DNA of 38,085 nt from Methylocucumis oryzae (GCF_000963695.1 NZ_LAJX01000090.1:1-38085), one strand, 5' to 3'. Numbered from the stretch's first letter, positions 18,038-28,893 are shown. Notes: generated by a model not told the origin, from the sequence alone. Numbers and translations: made by a program.

Positions 18038-19021
18038 TTAAGCACCAAAAGACAGATTCAACAGCGCATTATCCAGGCGTCCGGCGCGGAAGCTTTTACC
18101 GGATTCCACAGCCGTAACAATAACGCTAGCCGGGCTGAACAGCATAGGATCGATTTTAAAGAAATCGTATTGATATTCTTTAAACACTTTGGCAAACGGT
18201 TTGCCATAATCTTTAGAGGTCGAGCTAGGCAACTGATTAGCCAATTGCTCGGCATCCGCATCACTACCTTTGACAAATAAATGCACTAAACCCGCAAATA
18301 AAATCGCATCGTTAGTCCGTCCCATTGCTTGGACAAAATCGGGATGTGGGGGGCAAATAGGCGCGCTACCGCAACCATCGATAATATTATCTAACGCAAA
18401 ATGCAAAGCATGGGCTTTGTGCATAGCCACTTCTAAAACCCGTCCTACCACTTGTACACACCCGGCTAAACTGCTGGTTGGCGTGACAATAATGGTTAAT
18501 TTATCGCCTGAAACACCACAGGCAGCGGCGACTTTTTCGACTATCGCCAACGGTGGTACTTTATCGTTTTCAATCACTAAAACAGTTTCATCACCCTCAT
18601 CGTGATAAGCTAACTCGGTATACAACTCTTCTACCGGTTGCGTCACGCCTTCTTTAGTTTTGGTTGCCATAGCCCTGGCAGGACCTGAGCCTAACGCATA
18701 ATATTTTTCATGCGCTAAACTCCAACCAGCATATTGGCTGCCTAAACAGGCTAATACTGGGTTGCTAGTATGCACGTTTACCGTCAATGGCCATTGTTCG
18801 GTATAAGTGCTGTGCGACAATGAAACCGAACCTAAACCGCCTAAGCAAATTTCCGTAATCAATCGGCCCACTTCTAAGCCACCTGGCGCATTAATACCGG
18901 CATCGATTAACGTACTGCCGTTTGCCAACGTTTCAATGACAACTCTTAGCGCGTCGGCGTTAGCGATGATTTTTTTTACGATAGGTTGAGCGTGCTGATT
19001 GACGCTTGCGTGGTATTGCAT
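18038..19021 (-). CDS. mch: methenyl-tetrahydromethanopterin cyclohydrolase
   Basis: Hydrolyses methenyl-H4MPT to formyl-H4MPT in formaldehyde oxidation by methylotrophs and methanotrophs (cytoplasm). 327 residues from the ATG at 19019-19021, which follows AGGAG; an upstream ATG at 19045 lacks one. Motifs include [38 protein letters not shown] and CPPHPDF. The gene is the clearest pointer to C1 metabolism in the window. It is in the same direction as the ATP-grasp gene upstream, but a terminator lies between, so it probably has its own promoter. Confidence 0.95.
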   Translation of the reverse strand: MQYHASVNQHAQPIVKKIIANADALRVVIETLANGSTLIDAGINAPGGLEVGRLITEICLGGLGSVSLSHSTYTEQWPLTVNVHTSNPVLACLGSQYAGWSLAHEKYYALGSGPARAMATKTKEGVTQPVEELYTELAYHDEGDETVLVIENDKVPPLAIVEKVAAACGVSGDKLTIIVTPTSSLAGCVQVVGRVLEVAMHKAHALHFALDNIIDGCGSAPICPPHPDFVQAMGRTNDAILFAGLVHLFVKGSDADAEQLANQLPSSTSKDYGKPFAKVFKEYQYDFFKIDPMLFSPASVIVTAVESGKSFRAGRLDNALLNLSFGA

Positions 19022-19126
19022 TGAGTCTCCTGTTTCAATCCACATTCGACCTCATCTGTCGAATGACAAAGCCATCGACAGGTAGAGGTCGGTGGATTCC
19101 CTCGCCGTACACGAAGAGGTTACTTG

Positions 19127-19153
19127 AAAAAATAACGATGCTAGAGCATCGTT
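19127..19153 (-). terminator. rho-independent terminator between the ATP-grasp gene and mch
   Basis: On the minus strand AACGATGCT, two bases, AGCATCGTT (19153-19134) forms a perfect nine-base stem followed by ATTTTTT (down to 19127). It lies about 35 bases after the ATP-grasp stop codon and would end the acyl ligase/ATP-grasp transcript before mch. Confidence 0.75.
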
Positions 19154-19187
19154 GTCAACTTTGAATATTTCTCCCTAGGGAGAGGCC

Positions 19188-20277
19188 TCAGACCAGCAAG
19201 GAAATAAGATCAACAGATAACTGTTGTAACCGATTAACAACTTGCTCTGGTGTGTTAGCGTGCGCAATCATACTACAAATGGGCTGGCCTTGGCAGCATT
19301 TAACACCTGGCTTTGGAATATCGGCACACGCTACAGGCCAAGTAAATGATGTAGGAATAACCAAATCTTGACTAGCATAAAGCAATTGATAAGCGCTATA
19401 GCCAGACTGCTTGTAACAAGAGCCCGAGGCAATGCGTCCATGTAGATGTTCTAGCAATAAGCGCTCATCATATAATTGCACACTGGCTGACACTCTAGGA
19501 TTGATTTCCAATACAAACAAGTCATCGTCTTGTTGAATAAAATCGAGTGAGTTTAAACCCGTTAAACCAAAAATAGGCGTTAACTGAGCCAGCCAACGAT
19601 TAATTAGTTGCTGCTGCTTAACCGATAAATCGCCGCCACTGTTAATAATGCCGGAAAATAAAAACTCATGCTTAGACGTGGATTGACACCACTGCGTGTT
19701 ATAGCCTAGAACGCGCGCCTGTTTACCATCGGCGATAAATAACGCTGTTCGACACACACCCGGTTGATACGCTTGCCAATACCTATCCGAGCCAAACTGC
19801 TGAGCTTGACTTGCGCGAGTAATACCCACCCCACCTTGCCCATAAATGGGCTTAAGCAAGCCAGAACCTTGCATATTGACGTCGGTAAAACGAGATTCTG
19901 GAAACGGAATAGTTAGCTCGGATAACACGGCAAAAAAAATTTGGCTTATCACAAATGCGGGTAAACGTTGCCGGGCAATTACCCGCTAGCCTATAGTGTT
20001 GCGCCAACCATTCAAGGCTGTCTGGATGATATTCAAAGCCACTCCCATACACAACATGTTCAACGTTTGGGTAACCAGCTTTAATTTGAGCAAGTGCAGG
20101 TACTAATTGATTTAAACTTAGCTCTGCAACCGTAATGACGTGTTCGGCATACTCATGGGTATCGACATCGCCATAGCAATCAATGACTAACGGTATTAAA
20201 CCTAGACGCTTAGCGGCTTGTGCGATAAATCGGCCGGATTGAGCAATGATTAATAAGGGGACGTGTGGATGGGGCAT
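19188..20277 (-). CDS. ATP-grasp protein, COG2232-like (H4MPT-associated), one frameshift
   Basis: 362 residues after removing one base from the run of eight A at 19932-19939; the two halves join at CDKPNFFAVLSEL. The N-terminus PLLIIAQSGRFIAQAAKRLG is a preATP-grasp Rossmann-like half; GLLKPIYGQGGVGI and FVLEINPRVSASVQLY are ATP-grasp motifs. Proteins of this kind (orf5 of methylotroph C1 clusters) accompany mch and are thought to help make the methanopterin or methanofuran cofactor. The family link rests on motif style and location, not a database match. It follows the acyl ligase by 28 bases. Confidence 0.75.
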
Positions 20278-20305
20278 AAAGAGAATGAGCGAAACTTGGA
20301 ACGTA

Positions 20306-21751
20306 TCAGCAACTCACACCACCCCGTTTAACTTTACCACTAGCCGTATGAGTTATTTCAGTAACAACTGATAACTGCTGCGGAACTTTATACGCCGATA
20401 AACGCTGACGACAAAAACGAATAATATCTTCTATATCAACCGTCGCTTCGCGTAACACAACCTCGGCACAAACGACTTCACCCATTAACGGATGCGGCTT
20501 ACCAAATACCCGACTTGCAACTACTTGCAGGTGTTCATTTAACACAGCTTCTATTTCTTCTGGAAAAGCTTTATTTCCTGACACGTTTAATCAGGCTTTT
20601 CTCGCGTCCAGCTATGACAATACGGCCATCAGGTCTTCGGTACGCTAAATCGCCGGTCATAAACCAACCATTAGGCATTGCTTGGCTGGCGGTTTGCCAT
20701 GGCATTAAATAGGCATCAAACAGGCCGGGACCTCGTATCGCTAAATGACCGATTTTGCCATCCGTGACTGGGGTATTCGCATCGGTTAATATCTCAACAG
20801 CAAAACCGTCAGCTGGATGACCGACGCTGTTGGGTTCTGATAGCTCAGAAGCATTATCCAGTATCGGCAAACCGGCTTCGATAATGCCATATGCTTGCCG
20901 TACCATAACTCCGAAGCGCTGAGTAAAGGCTTGTGCTATCTCCAACGGAATAGCCGACGATGTTGAGATAGCCGTGGTTAATGTAGGCATTAATTCGCCT
21001 GAGCTGTCGGCTGCTAGCAGTCGATAATGCATAGGTGAAGCATAAAGTACAGTGGCTTGATGTCGCTGTGCTGCCTCGATGATAGTTTTAGCATATAAGT
21101 CTTTGCTGATGATAATGCGCGTACCCGAACGCAAATAAACCAGGATACTGACGAGGAAGTGAAAACGCCATAGGCAACACCCATAACACTGCATCAGCGC
21201 TGGTTAAGCGCAAAGCACGGCACGCATTGTCTACCCGCGCCAAAATACTGGCATGAGTTAACACCACGCCTTTACTAGCCCCCGTCGTGCCTGAGGTATA
21301 ACGAATAAAAGCCGCATCAGCTAACTGCGCCAGTTGTGCATGAGCGGGTATCTCAGTGAACGTTAAACGCAACGGTTGTTGTAGTAACTCAAGCATCATG
21401 GCCTGCCCCATCCAAGGATTCACGCCAAACGTGTCATCTAAAATCGCTTGAACACCCGTATTGTCAACAATTTGCGCGATTTCTGCGGGTTTTAATTGAT
21501 GCGATAACGGCACAACGACTGCACCACACGCAAAACCAGCTAACATGGCAATAACAAAACTAGCGCTATTACGTCCCATAACACCTAATGTTGTCCCCCT
21601 GCCCACACCTAAAACGCCGTAATTCTGTAGTTAACTGCTCGGTTTGTTGGTACAACTCGCCGTAAGTTAATTGTTGCTCGTCATCGATGATGGCAACTTG
21701 CTCAGGCCAATGCTTAAGCACGTGTTGTAACAGTGTGTCAGTGATATTCAT
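20306..21751 (-). CDS. AMP-forming acyl-CoA/acyl ligase, three one-base frameshifts
   Basis: 480 residues after correction, a compact member of the adenylate-forming family. Seen in order: LTYGELYQQTEQL; MGRNSASFVIAMLAGFACGA; YTSGTTGASKGVVLTH (P-loop); RQAYGIIEAGLP (A5-like); FMTGDLAYRRPDGRI with the ATP-binding Asp; GNKAFPEEIEAVL; and ITHTASGKVKRG with the catalytic Lys. Breaks, given on the plus strand, are at AAAA 21611-21614, AAAA 21162-21165 and a short run near 20584-20590; each needs one base removed. It precedes the ATP-grasp gene in the same operon. The acyl substrate is unknown; C1-cofactor side-chain synthesis or fatty acid activation are both possible. Confidence 0.8.
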
Positions 21752-21903
21752 GCAATTACGTTTAATAGCCTAAGTACAAATCCATATTTTATTTTAACAT
21801 TCGCACTGGAGTCATAATGATGTTAAATAAGGCAATGGTTAAAACCTGGCGGTTGTTTCCTAACAAGCGCCTGTCCTTAAAATTAAGACTACTCACTTTA
21901 GCA

Positions 21904-22003
21904 GGGACAGGGTATTCACAGTGCAGGTGTTGGCAGCATGGATGCTGCCGCCAAGCCTACAGGGACGTATTCACGGCGTCCTGCACTGTGAATACCCTGT
22001 CCC
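21904..22003. repeat. 100-bp palindromic element (MITE-like) with nested hairpin
   Basis: Perfect 24-base terminal inverted repeats at 21904-21927 and 21980-22003 (ends GGGACAGGGTATTCAC) enclose a perfect inner hairpin, GGCAGCAT-GG-ATGCTGCC (21932-21949). It has no coding capacity of its own. Similar GGACAGGG/GGCAGCA palindromes are dispersed in several gammaproteobacterial genomes, from memory. It sits between the divergent acyl ligase and cobB genes. Apart from it, I see nothing else in the 299-base gap. Confidence 0.9.
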
Positions 22004-22050
22004 GCCTTACGTTGGTAGCCAAAAATTAACAGTCCAACAAAGAATCATTA

Positions 22051-22773
22051 ATGAAACTCAAACCAACCGATTTTATAGTCATCTTAACCGGTGCAGGTAT
22101 TTCCGCCGAAAGCGGGATACGAACCTTTCGCGCACAAGACGGACTTTGGGAAGAGCATCGCATTGAAGATGTAGCAACACCTGAAGGTTTTATGCGCAAC
22201 CCAGAATTAGTACACGCATTTTACAATCAACGCCGCCGCCAACTGCAAGAAGCCAGTGTTATGCCGAACCCAGCCCATCTCGCCTTAACACGGCTGGAAC
22301 AGCAATGGCCGGGCGATGTGTTGATTATTACTCAAAACGTCGATAATTTGCATGAACGCGCCGGTAGCCAAAAACTCCTGCACATGCACGGGGAGTTAAA
22401 CAAGATTTTTTGTCAATTCTGTAAAACCCGGCTGATTTGGAACACCGATTTATCGACCGAGACAGCCTGCCCTCATTGCGGCAATGTTGGTATGTTGCGC
22501 CCCGATATAGTCTGGTTTGGAGAAACACCTTACCACATGGACGAAATTCTACGGGCATTAGCGGTTTGTCAGCTTTTTATCTCAATCGGCACTTCCGGGC
22601 TAGTCTATCCCGCAGCAAAATTCGCGCAAATAGCCAGTCAAGCCTACCGTATAGAAACCAATCTTCAAGAAACCGAAATCTCCGGCAGTTTTAACAAACA
22701 TCTAATAGGCCCAGCCGGAAGCGAAATACCTAAATTGATTGAAGCTTTGCTTGCCAGAGAGTTTTTAGTCTAA
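22051..22773 (+). CDS. cobB: Sir2-family NAD-dependent protein deacylase
   Basis: 240 residues, class III sirtuin. LTGAGISAESGIRTFR binds NAD; TQNVDNLHERAG and HMHGEL contain the catalytic His; two CxxC pairs (CQFC and CPHC) hold zinc; RPDIVWFGE closes the site. The residues after GLWEE and the Tyr/Arg pair typical of desuccinylases (YNQRRRQL) fit CobB. It probably removes acetyl or succinyl groups from metabolic enzymes. Frame intact; divergent from the acyl ligase gene. Confidence 0.93.
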   Translation: MKLKPTDFIVILTGAGISAESGIRTFRAQDGLWEEHRIEDVATPEGFMRNPELVHAFYNQRRRQLQEASVMPNPAHLALTRLEQQWPGDVLIITQNVDNLHERAGSQKLLHMHGELNKIFCQFCKTRLIWNTDLSTETACPHCGNVGMLRPDIVWFGETPYHMDEILRALAVCQLFISIGTSGLVYPAAKFAQIASQAYRIETNLQETEISGSFNKHLIGPAGSEIPKLIEALLAREFLV

Positions 22774-22889
22774 CAATCTATCTGCACCGCTATTCTGTTA
22801 TCATTGCCTTCTCGCATTTTTTCCTTTGAGTTAAATGCGCTTATTATGCTGACTTACCACAAGCTTCTAGTACATAAGGAATCACACCT

Positions 22890-24688
22890 ATGCTAAATCT
22901 ATGCGTAAAAAATTTTAGTGGTTTATGTTGCAGTTATACAAATTGCTTATTCGAGCTTTCCACCTGACAATGGCGTGGAAGTTATTTCAATAGCCATATC
23001 TCCCAAAAATGCCAGCATTGTATATGCCGGAACTCGTTTCTATGGTGTTTTCAAAAGCACAGATGGCGGCAAATCCTGGGTTCATTCCGGCAATGGCTCT
23101 AAAGTTGAAAGTGCCGAAAGCCTTGCCATAGACCCATCGCATCCCGATACACTTTATATCGGCGAAGGATATTTGCCGGAAATAGGTGTTTATAAAAGTA
23201 CAGACGCAGGCCGGTCATGGCATCCCATAAACACAGGTTTAAAGGTTCCAGGCCGCTATTATGGCGACCCTTATATCCCCACTATCCACGCTATTGCTAT
23301 TAATCCGAAAAATCCGAAAAAAATAATCTTAAGCGCCATTGCGGAGTCGGGTGAAACAGATCATTTATTCTTAACTGAAGACGGTGGTGAACATTGGCAG
23401 TCAGTTTACTCAACAAGCGTGCTATCTGACGCGTTAGCGTTTGACCCTAAACAGCCCGAATTTGTATTTGCAGGAACGGGAGATGGCTTGCTTAAGTCCT
23501 TTAATGGCGGTAGGAGCTGGCAGTTATCCGCGCCACCATTACTTTATCACGACAGCCCTGTCCCATTTTCAGCATTAAGGGTTTTAAACACAACAAAGCA
23601 AATCATATATGCCCGGGGACTCGGTTTAATGAAATCAGAAGATAGCGGCGTGTCTTGGCAAAGGATTCAGGGGGCATGTAGTAATTATGCCGTACCATCT
23701 TCTGCGCCTAATATTATATATATGGATTGCAATATTGATTCCAATACTAGTGTCGACCGCAACGTTTTTTTCAAAAAGCACAGATTATGGCGCTTCTTGG
23801 CAACCCATTGGTAAAGGTTTACCGAGTAGCTGGCTAGCCACTACTATTGTGGTAGCACCCAATAACCCCAATCTTGTTTTTGCGGCTTGGCAAGGCTGTG
23901 GACTCTATCGTTCAAGCGATGGCGGCATAACTTGGCAAGAGTCAGATCAAGGTTTAATGGACACTGAATTTAAAAAAATCGGTGACTATCTAAGACAGCC
24001 ACCCTTGCACAAAGCCGTGATAGATGGGAATGTAAACCAGGTAGGCCAATTATTAAAACAAGGTGCGAATGTTAATGAAGTATCTGAAACCGGCATGACG
24101 CCTATATTGTGGGCAGCAACAAGAGGAACCCCCAGCATGTTCAAACTGCTGCGCCGTTACGGGGCTAACATTAATGTAAACAACAAAGATAACTACATGC
24201 CGCTGCATTTAGCAGTAATAGGAAAAAATATACCAATAATCAAATTATTGCTAGCGTCTGGAGCTAACGTCAACCAAAAAAGCGAGTCTACTTATAGTGG
24301 CTATGAAACGCCGTTAACTCTTAGTTTTACTTCGCTGGCCTATGGAGAAGTCTCTAAACCAAAGCTAAACAAAGTGCTGGAAGTTTTAGCGATTCTTATC
24401 GAAAACGGTGCTGATTTAAATAGTTTATATATCATGCGGCGGGCGATTGAAGTCCGGCAATTACCGGTAGTTAAATTTCTTTATGAAAAAGGGGCGGTAT
24501 TGACCGACAAAAACGATAACACCAATCTAGCGGATTTAGCCATTGCTGATTGCCAACCTGAAATTCTCGACTTTTTAATGAGCCAAGGTCTTAATTCAAG
24601 TATCAATTACCAGGCGATTAGCAAAGGTTGTGCGCCGATTAAAGCGTTTCTGAAAGAGCGTTTGCACAAGGCTATTAACGGCGATTAG
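22890..24688 (+). CDS. BNR-repeat beta-propeller fused to ankyrin repeats, two frameshifts
   Basis: 598 residues if translation starts at the ATG at 22890 (AAGGA about nine bases upstream) and one base is removed from each of two runs, A6 at 22908-22913 and A5 at 23773-23777. The N-terminus is hydrophobic (VVYVAVIQIAYSS), a likely export signal. Residues about 40-350 hold seven BNR/YCF48-like strands such as FKSTDGGKSW, YKSTDAGRSW, LKSFNGGRSW and YRSSDGGITW. Residues about 365-500 hold ankyrin repeats (VGQLLKQGANVNEVSETGMT, PIIKLLLASGANVN). Both halves are protein-binding scaffolds. No enzyme motif is visible; an exported interaction protein is the best guess. Confidence 0.75.
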
Positions 24689-24805
24689 TTTTATATAAAT
24701 TCGCCAAGCTTTAGCTGACGTTTATTGATAGAAAAACGTACGCATTTTGCTCAGCAACTTTTTCAAACTGTTTAGAACTAGTCTTAATCAAGCAAAATGT
24801 TAGAA

Positions 24806-26071
24806 CTATGTGCTAGTTGTTTTAATACCGTGTTGTTGTTGAATACGTTTAATAGCCATTTGCCAATTAGCCGTTAACGCATAAGCACTGGCTAAACCAC
24901 CCGCCGCATAACCCGTATTTAAGCAAGTACCAATCACCCGCGCAGATGCCATTGCCCATTCCGTTGCCGATAAACCTCTACCGGCAAAAAATAAATTATC
25001 TATATCGCGTGACACCAACATACCGGCGCTTATCCAATAACACTCGTCATAAGCAAAATAGCGCAATTCTGGTTTGCGCGCCTGTCCCCAATACTCAATA
25101 GGCCAAGCCCCTATCGCTACGCCATCGCTGGGCTTAGCGCAGCTTAACACCTGGTCTTGAGTCAATACTGCCAGGCCTTGAGGCCGTGCGCCACTACGCA
25201 AACCGACTTCACTCGCCATTGCGATAATGCTCAGCTTGGCTAACAACGGTTGCTGACGGCTAAGATGCTCGACGATGACTAAGGCTAAGCTACGCGCCTC
25301 TATTTCATAATCTGTTAAACACTGTAGTGAGTCTTGGAACTGCCACGCCATACCCAACTTGAATAATGCCGAACCCTTGTTAACCGTGCCAGGGATAATA
25401 GATAAGCGTTCAGATTCGGGTGGTAAATCACCGTTATCTATCGCTTGTTTTAACCAGCGAATTAAATTCAAGCTTAAGGTTTCTGGTGCTAACTCAGGTA
25501 AGCCAGATACACGAAAAACCAACGCTCCCGCCTGATAAGTGGCTTCCTCAATACGCTCTAAGCCTAATAGTAAAGAGACTTGCGCATTACCGGTGCAATC
25601 AATGACGGCTTTAGGTTGTATGGCATACCCTAAACCTCTAGTTTGAGCGCTTAAGCACTGTATTTTTTGTTGTTGAGCCATCGCGCCGGTTAACACGCTA
25701 TGTAAACATAACCGCACCTGTGCTGCTTTCAGTCTTTGTAACGCTTGTTGCTGAAACACAGTTGGACAATAAGGTAAAAAATGTAAGCCTTGGGCAAACG
25801 TTGTAACCCGCGTTTGACTACCCGCCTGTACTGCTTCGGCAAAATCACGCGCAAAGCCTTGTACGGCATAACGCGCTTGATGTTGACTGCGATAAAACAA
25901 ACCACAGACAGTCCCTACCATGGCCGCTGTCGCTAAGCCACCAACAAAACCATACCGTTCGATTAACACAACCTCGGCGCCCGCCTCAGCTGCGGCCACT
26001 GCGGCAGCAATCCCGGCCGCACCTGCACCGACGACTGCAACATCGCAGTGTATTGTTTTATCGCGCGCCAT
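24806..26071 (-). CDS. FAD-dependent oxidoreductase of the pigment cluster
   Basis: About 421 residues from the ATG at 26069-26071 (MARDKT); an ATG at 26092 is less likely because it lies deeper in the upstream gene. An N-terminal Rossmann motif VAVVGAGAAGIAAAVAAAEAG, then IERYGFVGG and a C-terminal NLFFAGRGLSATEWAMASAR (second FAD contact), gives the PF12831-type FAD family. It overlaps the condensation-like gene by 14 bases and is the last gene of the cluster. Its role may be a dehydrogenation or ring oxidation step on the aryl polyene product; this is inference. Confidence 0.82.
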   Translation of the reverse strand: MARDKTIHCDVAVVGAGAAGIAAAVAAAEAGAEVVLIERYGFVGGLATAAMVGTVCGLFYRSQHQARYAVQGFARDFAEAVQAGSQTRVTTFAQGLHFLPYCPTVFQQQALQRLKAAQVRLCLHSVLTGAMAQQQKIQCLSAQTRGLGYAIQPKAVIDCTGNAQVSLLLGLERIEEATYQAGALVFRVSGLPELAPETLSLNLIRWLKQAIDNGDLPPESERLSIIPGTVNKGSALFKLGMAWQFQDSLQCLTDYEIEARSLALVIVEHLSRQQPLLAKLSIIAMASEVGLRSGARPQGLAVLTQDQVLSCAKPSDGVAIGAWPIEYWGQARKPELRYFAYDECYWISAGMLVSRDIDNLFFAGRGLSATEWAMASARVIGTCLNTGYAAGGLASAYALTANWQMAIKRIQQQHGIKTTST

Positions 26072-27377
26072 GCTCTGGCAATAACAAAGCACTTAGCGAT
26101 GTTAATAACTCTTCAGACTCTGCATCAGAAATAACAGGCGCCATATAACCTAACGTTAACCGCAACGAGCCTTGGCAACGACTAAAAATAAACGTAATAC
26201 CGGGCGGATAAAGATTAGGCGGATAATGCCGGGCATCACTCACCGGTTGGCCTAACCATTCATTAAACTGCTGCAATGAATCGCCTGTATCCGAATAATA
26301 AAAACTAGCCATTAAACCTTGAGTGGGCGCTTTTAGCATTCGTCGATAAAAAAGCCCCGGTATGCGCCGTAAAAACTCCATCATCACACTGTAATCGTTA
26401 GTGCTGCCATTACGCATTAAGCTCTTCATTTGTTCAACTAACTCAGCGGTGCAAGCGCTAATATCGGTTAATGCCGATTTAGGTATGCGATAAAACAAAA
26501 AACTGACTTGATTGCCCAACACGGGGCTATCACTACCGCGCTTACGTTTATCTTGTGGAATAGGCACTAACACATCTTCCAGTGGTAAGCCGCGCCGTTG
26601 TTGTATCGCTGCCACAGTGCAGGCAGTCGCCGCTAATAAAAACATACTGACTAAAAAACCAGCGCCTAACGTTCTTGCGCGTTGATAAATTTGCTCAGAT
26701 TGCGCTTCAGTAAACGCTAAAAACCGATAGCGCAACGATAATTGGTTAGCTTTTAACACCATCGGCGATAGCGTCAGCACCGGTAATTGTGCGGCATTAA
26801 ATAAAAACCGCTTCATCGCTTGCGCAGTCTTAGCGCGTTGGACAAAAGGCAAGCTTACCGTTGTATCGGCCACCCAAGCGAATGCCTGATGAGTATCACG
26901 CTGGCCTAAATAACGAATAAACGCCTCGCCTCCATGTGCATCCATTAACACATGATGCCAAGTAAAAACCAATAACGCACCAGCCTGCCCTACCCTATGA
27001 CAAACCGCCATGCTAAACGCAGACTCGCGGCGAATATCCATAGTGCTAGCTAACAACGCGTCAGGCAATTCCTCGTCAGCTTTTAACTGATAGTGCATGA
27101 TTTCCGGCACAGTAGCATCAGCCTGCAACCGCCAATACTGGATACAAAACGGCCAGTTATGTTGCAAACGCAAACGGCATAACCATTGATAAGCCGGATG
27201 AGCAACAACATGCAACACTAGCGTGTCAGTTTCTGACATGGACGATAATGCAATCGTGAAAATACACAAATTACGACGCCTACAGGATTGCCACATTAAA
27301 TGGTCTAAATGTAACAAGAAATAATCGGCACCGTTTAATGGCAGGTGATGGGGGAAATTTAGATCAGAATCAAGCAT
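26058..27377 (-). CDS. condensation-domain-like acyltransferase
   Basis: 439 residues. TWHHVLMDAHGG is the HHxxxD active-site motif of the condensation/WS-DGAT/BAHD-type acyltransferase superfamily. The fold continues with VLVPIPQDKRKRGSDSPVLGNQ and, near the end, GITFIFSRCQGSLRLTLGY. No adenylation domain is attached. It overlaps the start of the carrier protein gene by eight bases, so the carrier-bound acyl group is its likely donor; it probably esterifies or amidates the polyene to its lipid or head-group acceptor. Confidence 0.8.
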   Translation of the reverse strand: MLDSDLNFPHHLPLNGADYFLLHLDHLMWQSCRRRNLCIFTIALSSMSETDTLVLHVVAHPAYQWLCRLRLQHNWPFCIQYWRLQADATVPEIMHYQLKADEELPDALLASTMDIRRESAFSMAVCHRVGQAGALLVFTWHHVLMDAHGGEAFIRYLGQRDTHQAFAWVADTTVSLPFVQRAKTAQAMKRFLFNAAQLPVLTLSPMVLKANQLSLRYRFLAFTEAQSEQIYQRARTLGAGFLVSMFLLAATACTVAAIQQRRGLPLEDVLVPIPQDKRKRGSDSPVLGNQVSFLFYRIPKSALTDISACTAELVEQMKSLMRNGSTNDYSVMMEFLRRIPGLFYRRMLKAPTQGLMASFYYSDTGDSLQQFNEWLGQPVSDARHYPPNLYPPGITFIFSRCQGSLRLTLGYMAPVISDAESEELLTSLSALLLPEHGAR

Positions 27378-27642
27378 CGTTTTGGCTTAATAAAACCTCA
27401 CAATACTCACTCAAACTACGCACGCTAGCAATAGTCTCTGGGTTTAATGATTCAGCAGGCAATGACAGATTCAATTGCCGCTCAATAAACAACACCAATT
27501 CCATTAACGAAAACGAATCGACGCCGATGCGGCTTAATTCGGTATCAGGCGTTATGTCTACCCCATCGGCTAATACGTTATCGCGCAAGAAAGCGCACAG
27601 TAATTCAGCAATCTCTTCGCAACGGTAGTCTCGCTGGATCAT
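27370..27642 (-). CDS. acyl carrier protein
   Basis: 90 residues of four-helix ACP type. The phosphopantetheine site is Ser43 in RIGVDSFSLMEL, followed by the recognition helix IERQLNLSLPAESL. It lies between the halogenase-like gene (nine-base gap) and the condensation-like gene (overlap), so it is presumably the carrier for both. It is acidic, as usual. Confidence 0.92.
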   Translation of the reverse strand: MIQRDYRCEEIAELLCAFLRDNVLADGVDITPDTELSRIGVDSFSLMELVLFIERQLNLSLPAESLNPETIASVRSLSEYCEVLLSQNDA

Positions 27643-27651
27643 AGCAACCTT

Positions 27652-28893
27652 TTAATGAATTTTATAAACATCGGGATTTAAGTTTTTTAAACCGTATTGG
27701 ACTAAATAACGCAATACGCGGCGACTAAATGGACGCGTAGCGGCGGCGCCACTAAAAACACGGCTTACATGAGCCGCTATCCACGGAAATAGCCAACGAT
27801 TAAATAGATTTTCTTTTAGAGAGCGTCCGACTTTAATGCTAGTCATTAACCGTCCGTTATAGTAATAGCCGACGATTTCAAACCAAGCCTGTAAATGCTG
27901 TTGCACGGATTGCTCATAATCCGTTAAAGGCTGGTCGTTTAACACGACATCGGCTAGCTTATACGCACTATCCATCGCAATTAACATTCCACTAGAAAAT
28001 ACAGGATCAACAAAACCACCGGAGTCGCCTAACATCACCCAATTTTTCCCGCACAAACGCTCGGAGATAGATTGATAATTTTGGTAGCGAATCACCTCGG
28101 TGACACGTTTAGTCTTTGGCGCTAAACGCCGTAGCACAGCATCGGTTTTTAGCAAATTATCATATTGTTGCTCTGCGCTATCGCCCTGTTGACGCGCATA
28201 GTCTTCAGGCACGACAAAACCCAATGATACGCGCCCAGGTAACGGAATACGCCAACACCAACCTTGCTCCATGCGGTCATTATGCACATAGCCTGGGTCA
28301 ACTAATTCGGTTTCATCGACATGGGCAAATAACGCAATGTCTTGCCTAGGGCCTTTAGTCATAGGAATATTCAGCAAACGACCGATTAAATTCATTCGAC
28401 CTGCTGCATCGACAATTAAGTCAGGCTGACCACCGTCCCAAAAATCAGCCGCTGCCGCTAATGATTCGGCGTCTAATGTTAGTTTATCGCTATCGCCCTG
28501 TTGTATAAGATTCACTTTACGCGCGACGAGCTTAGCACCGGCTTTTTGCGCCGCCGCTAGCAAGGTTGCATTAAAATCAACTCTAGGCACGTTATACGAA
28601 TACGACGGCAAATCTTTAGGCATATCCGCAAAACGCATTTCAAACACTTCATCGGCGTTATAGGTAAAACAAGCACCGGGTTTGTACTGACTAAATGCCG
28701 CGACCTCTGCTTCCACACCTAAATCTTGCAACATAGGCACAATCATCGGCACTAACGATTCACCGACTAAAATCGGGTGCCGATCAGGCAAAGCAAATAA
28801 AACGACATGACAACCTTTACGGCGTAATAGCACAGCTAACGTACTCGCCGCAGGTCCTGCGCCGATAATCGCGATGTTTTTGATAGCACTCAT
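27652..28893 (-). CDS. flavin-dependent halogenase-like FAD oxidoreductase
   Basis: 413 residues. IAIIGAGPAASTLAVLLRRKG binds FAD. VGESLVPMIVPML matches the GESTIP-type element, and GWCWRIPLPGRVSLGFV carries the WxWxIP motif typical of tryptophan-halogenase-type enzymes. VMLGDSGGFVDPVFSSGM is the second FAD motif. Genes of this kind sit in xanthomonadin and flexirubin clusters, whose pigments carry bromine or chlorine. WxWxIP does not by itself prove halogenation; some members are oxygenases or dehydrogenases. Frame intact; gap of 33 bases from the exporter gene. Confidence 0.82.
   Translation of the reverse strand: MSAIKNIAIIGAGPAASTLAVLLRRKGCHVVLFALPDRHPILVGESLVPMIVPMLQDLGVEAEVAAFSQYKPGACFTYNADEVFEMRFADMPKDLPSYSYNVPRVDFNATLLAAAQKAGAKLVARKVNLIQQGDSDKLTLDAESLAAAADFWDGGQPDLIVDAAGRMNLIGRLLNIPMTKGPRQDIALFAHVDETELVDPGYVHNDRMEQGWCWRIPLPGRVSLGFVVPEDYARQQGDSAEQQYDNLLKTDAVLRRLAPKTKRVTEVIRYQNYQSISERLCGKNWVMLGDSGGFVDPVFSSGMLIAMDSAYKLADVVLNDQPLTDYEQSVQQHLQAWFEIVGYYYNGRLMTSIKVGRSLKENLFNRWLFPWIAAHVSRVFSGAAATRPFSRRVLRYLVQYGLKNLNPDVYKIH

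Noticed and set aside
21817-22029. Small ORF before cobB
   Set aside because: Most of it lies inside the 100-bp palindromic element; the product is arginine- and cysteine-rich without family features.
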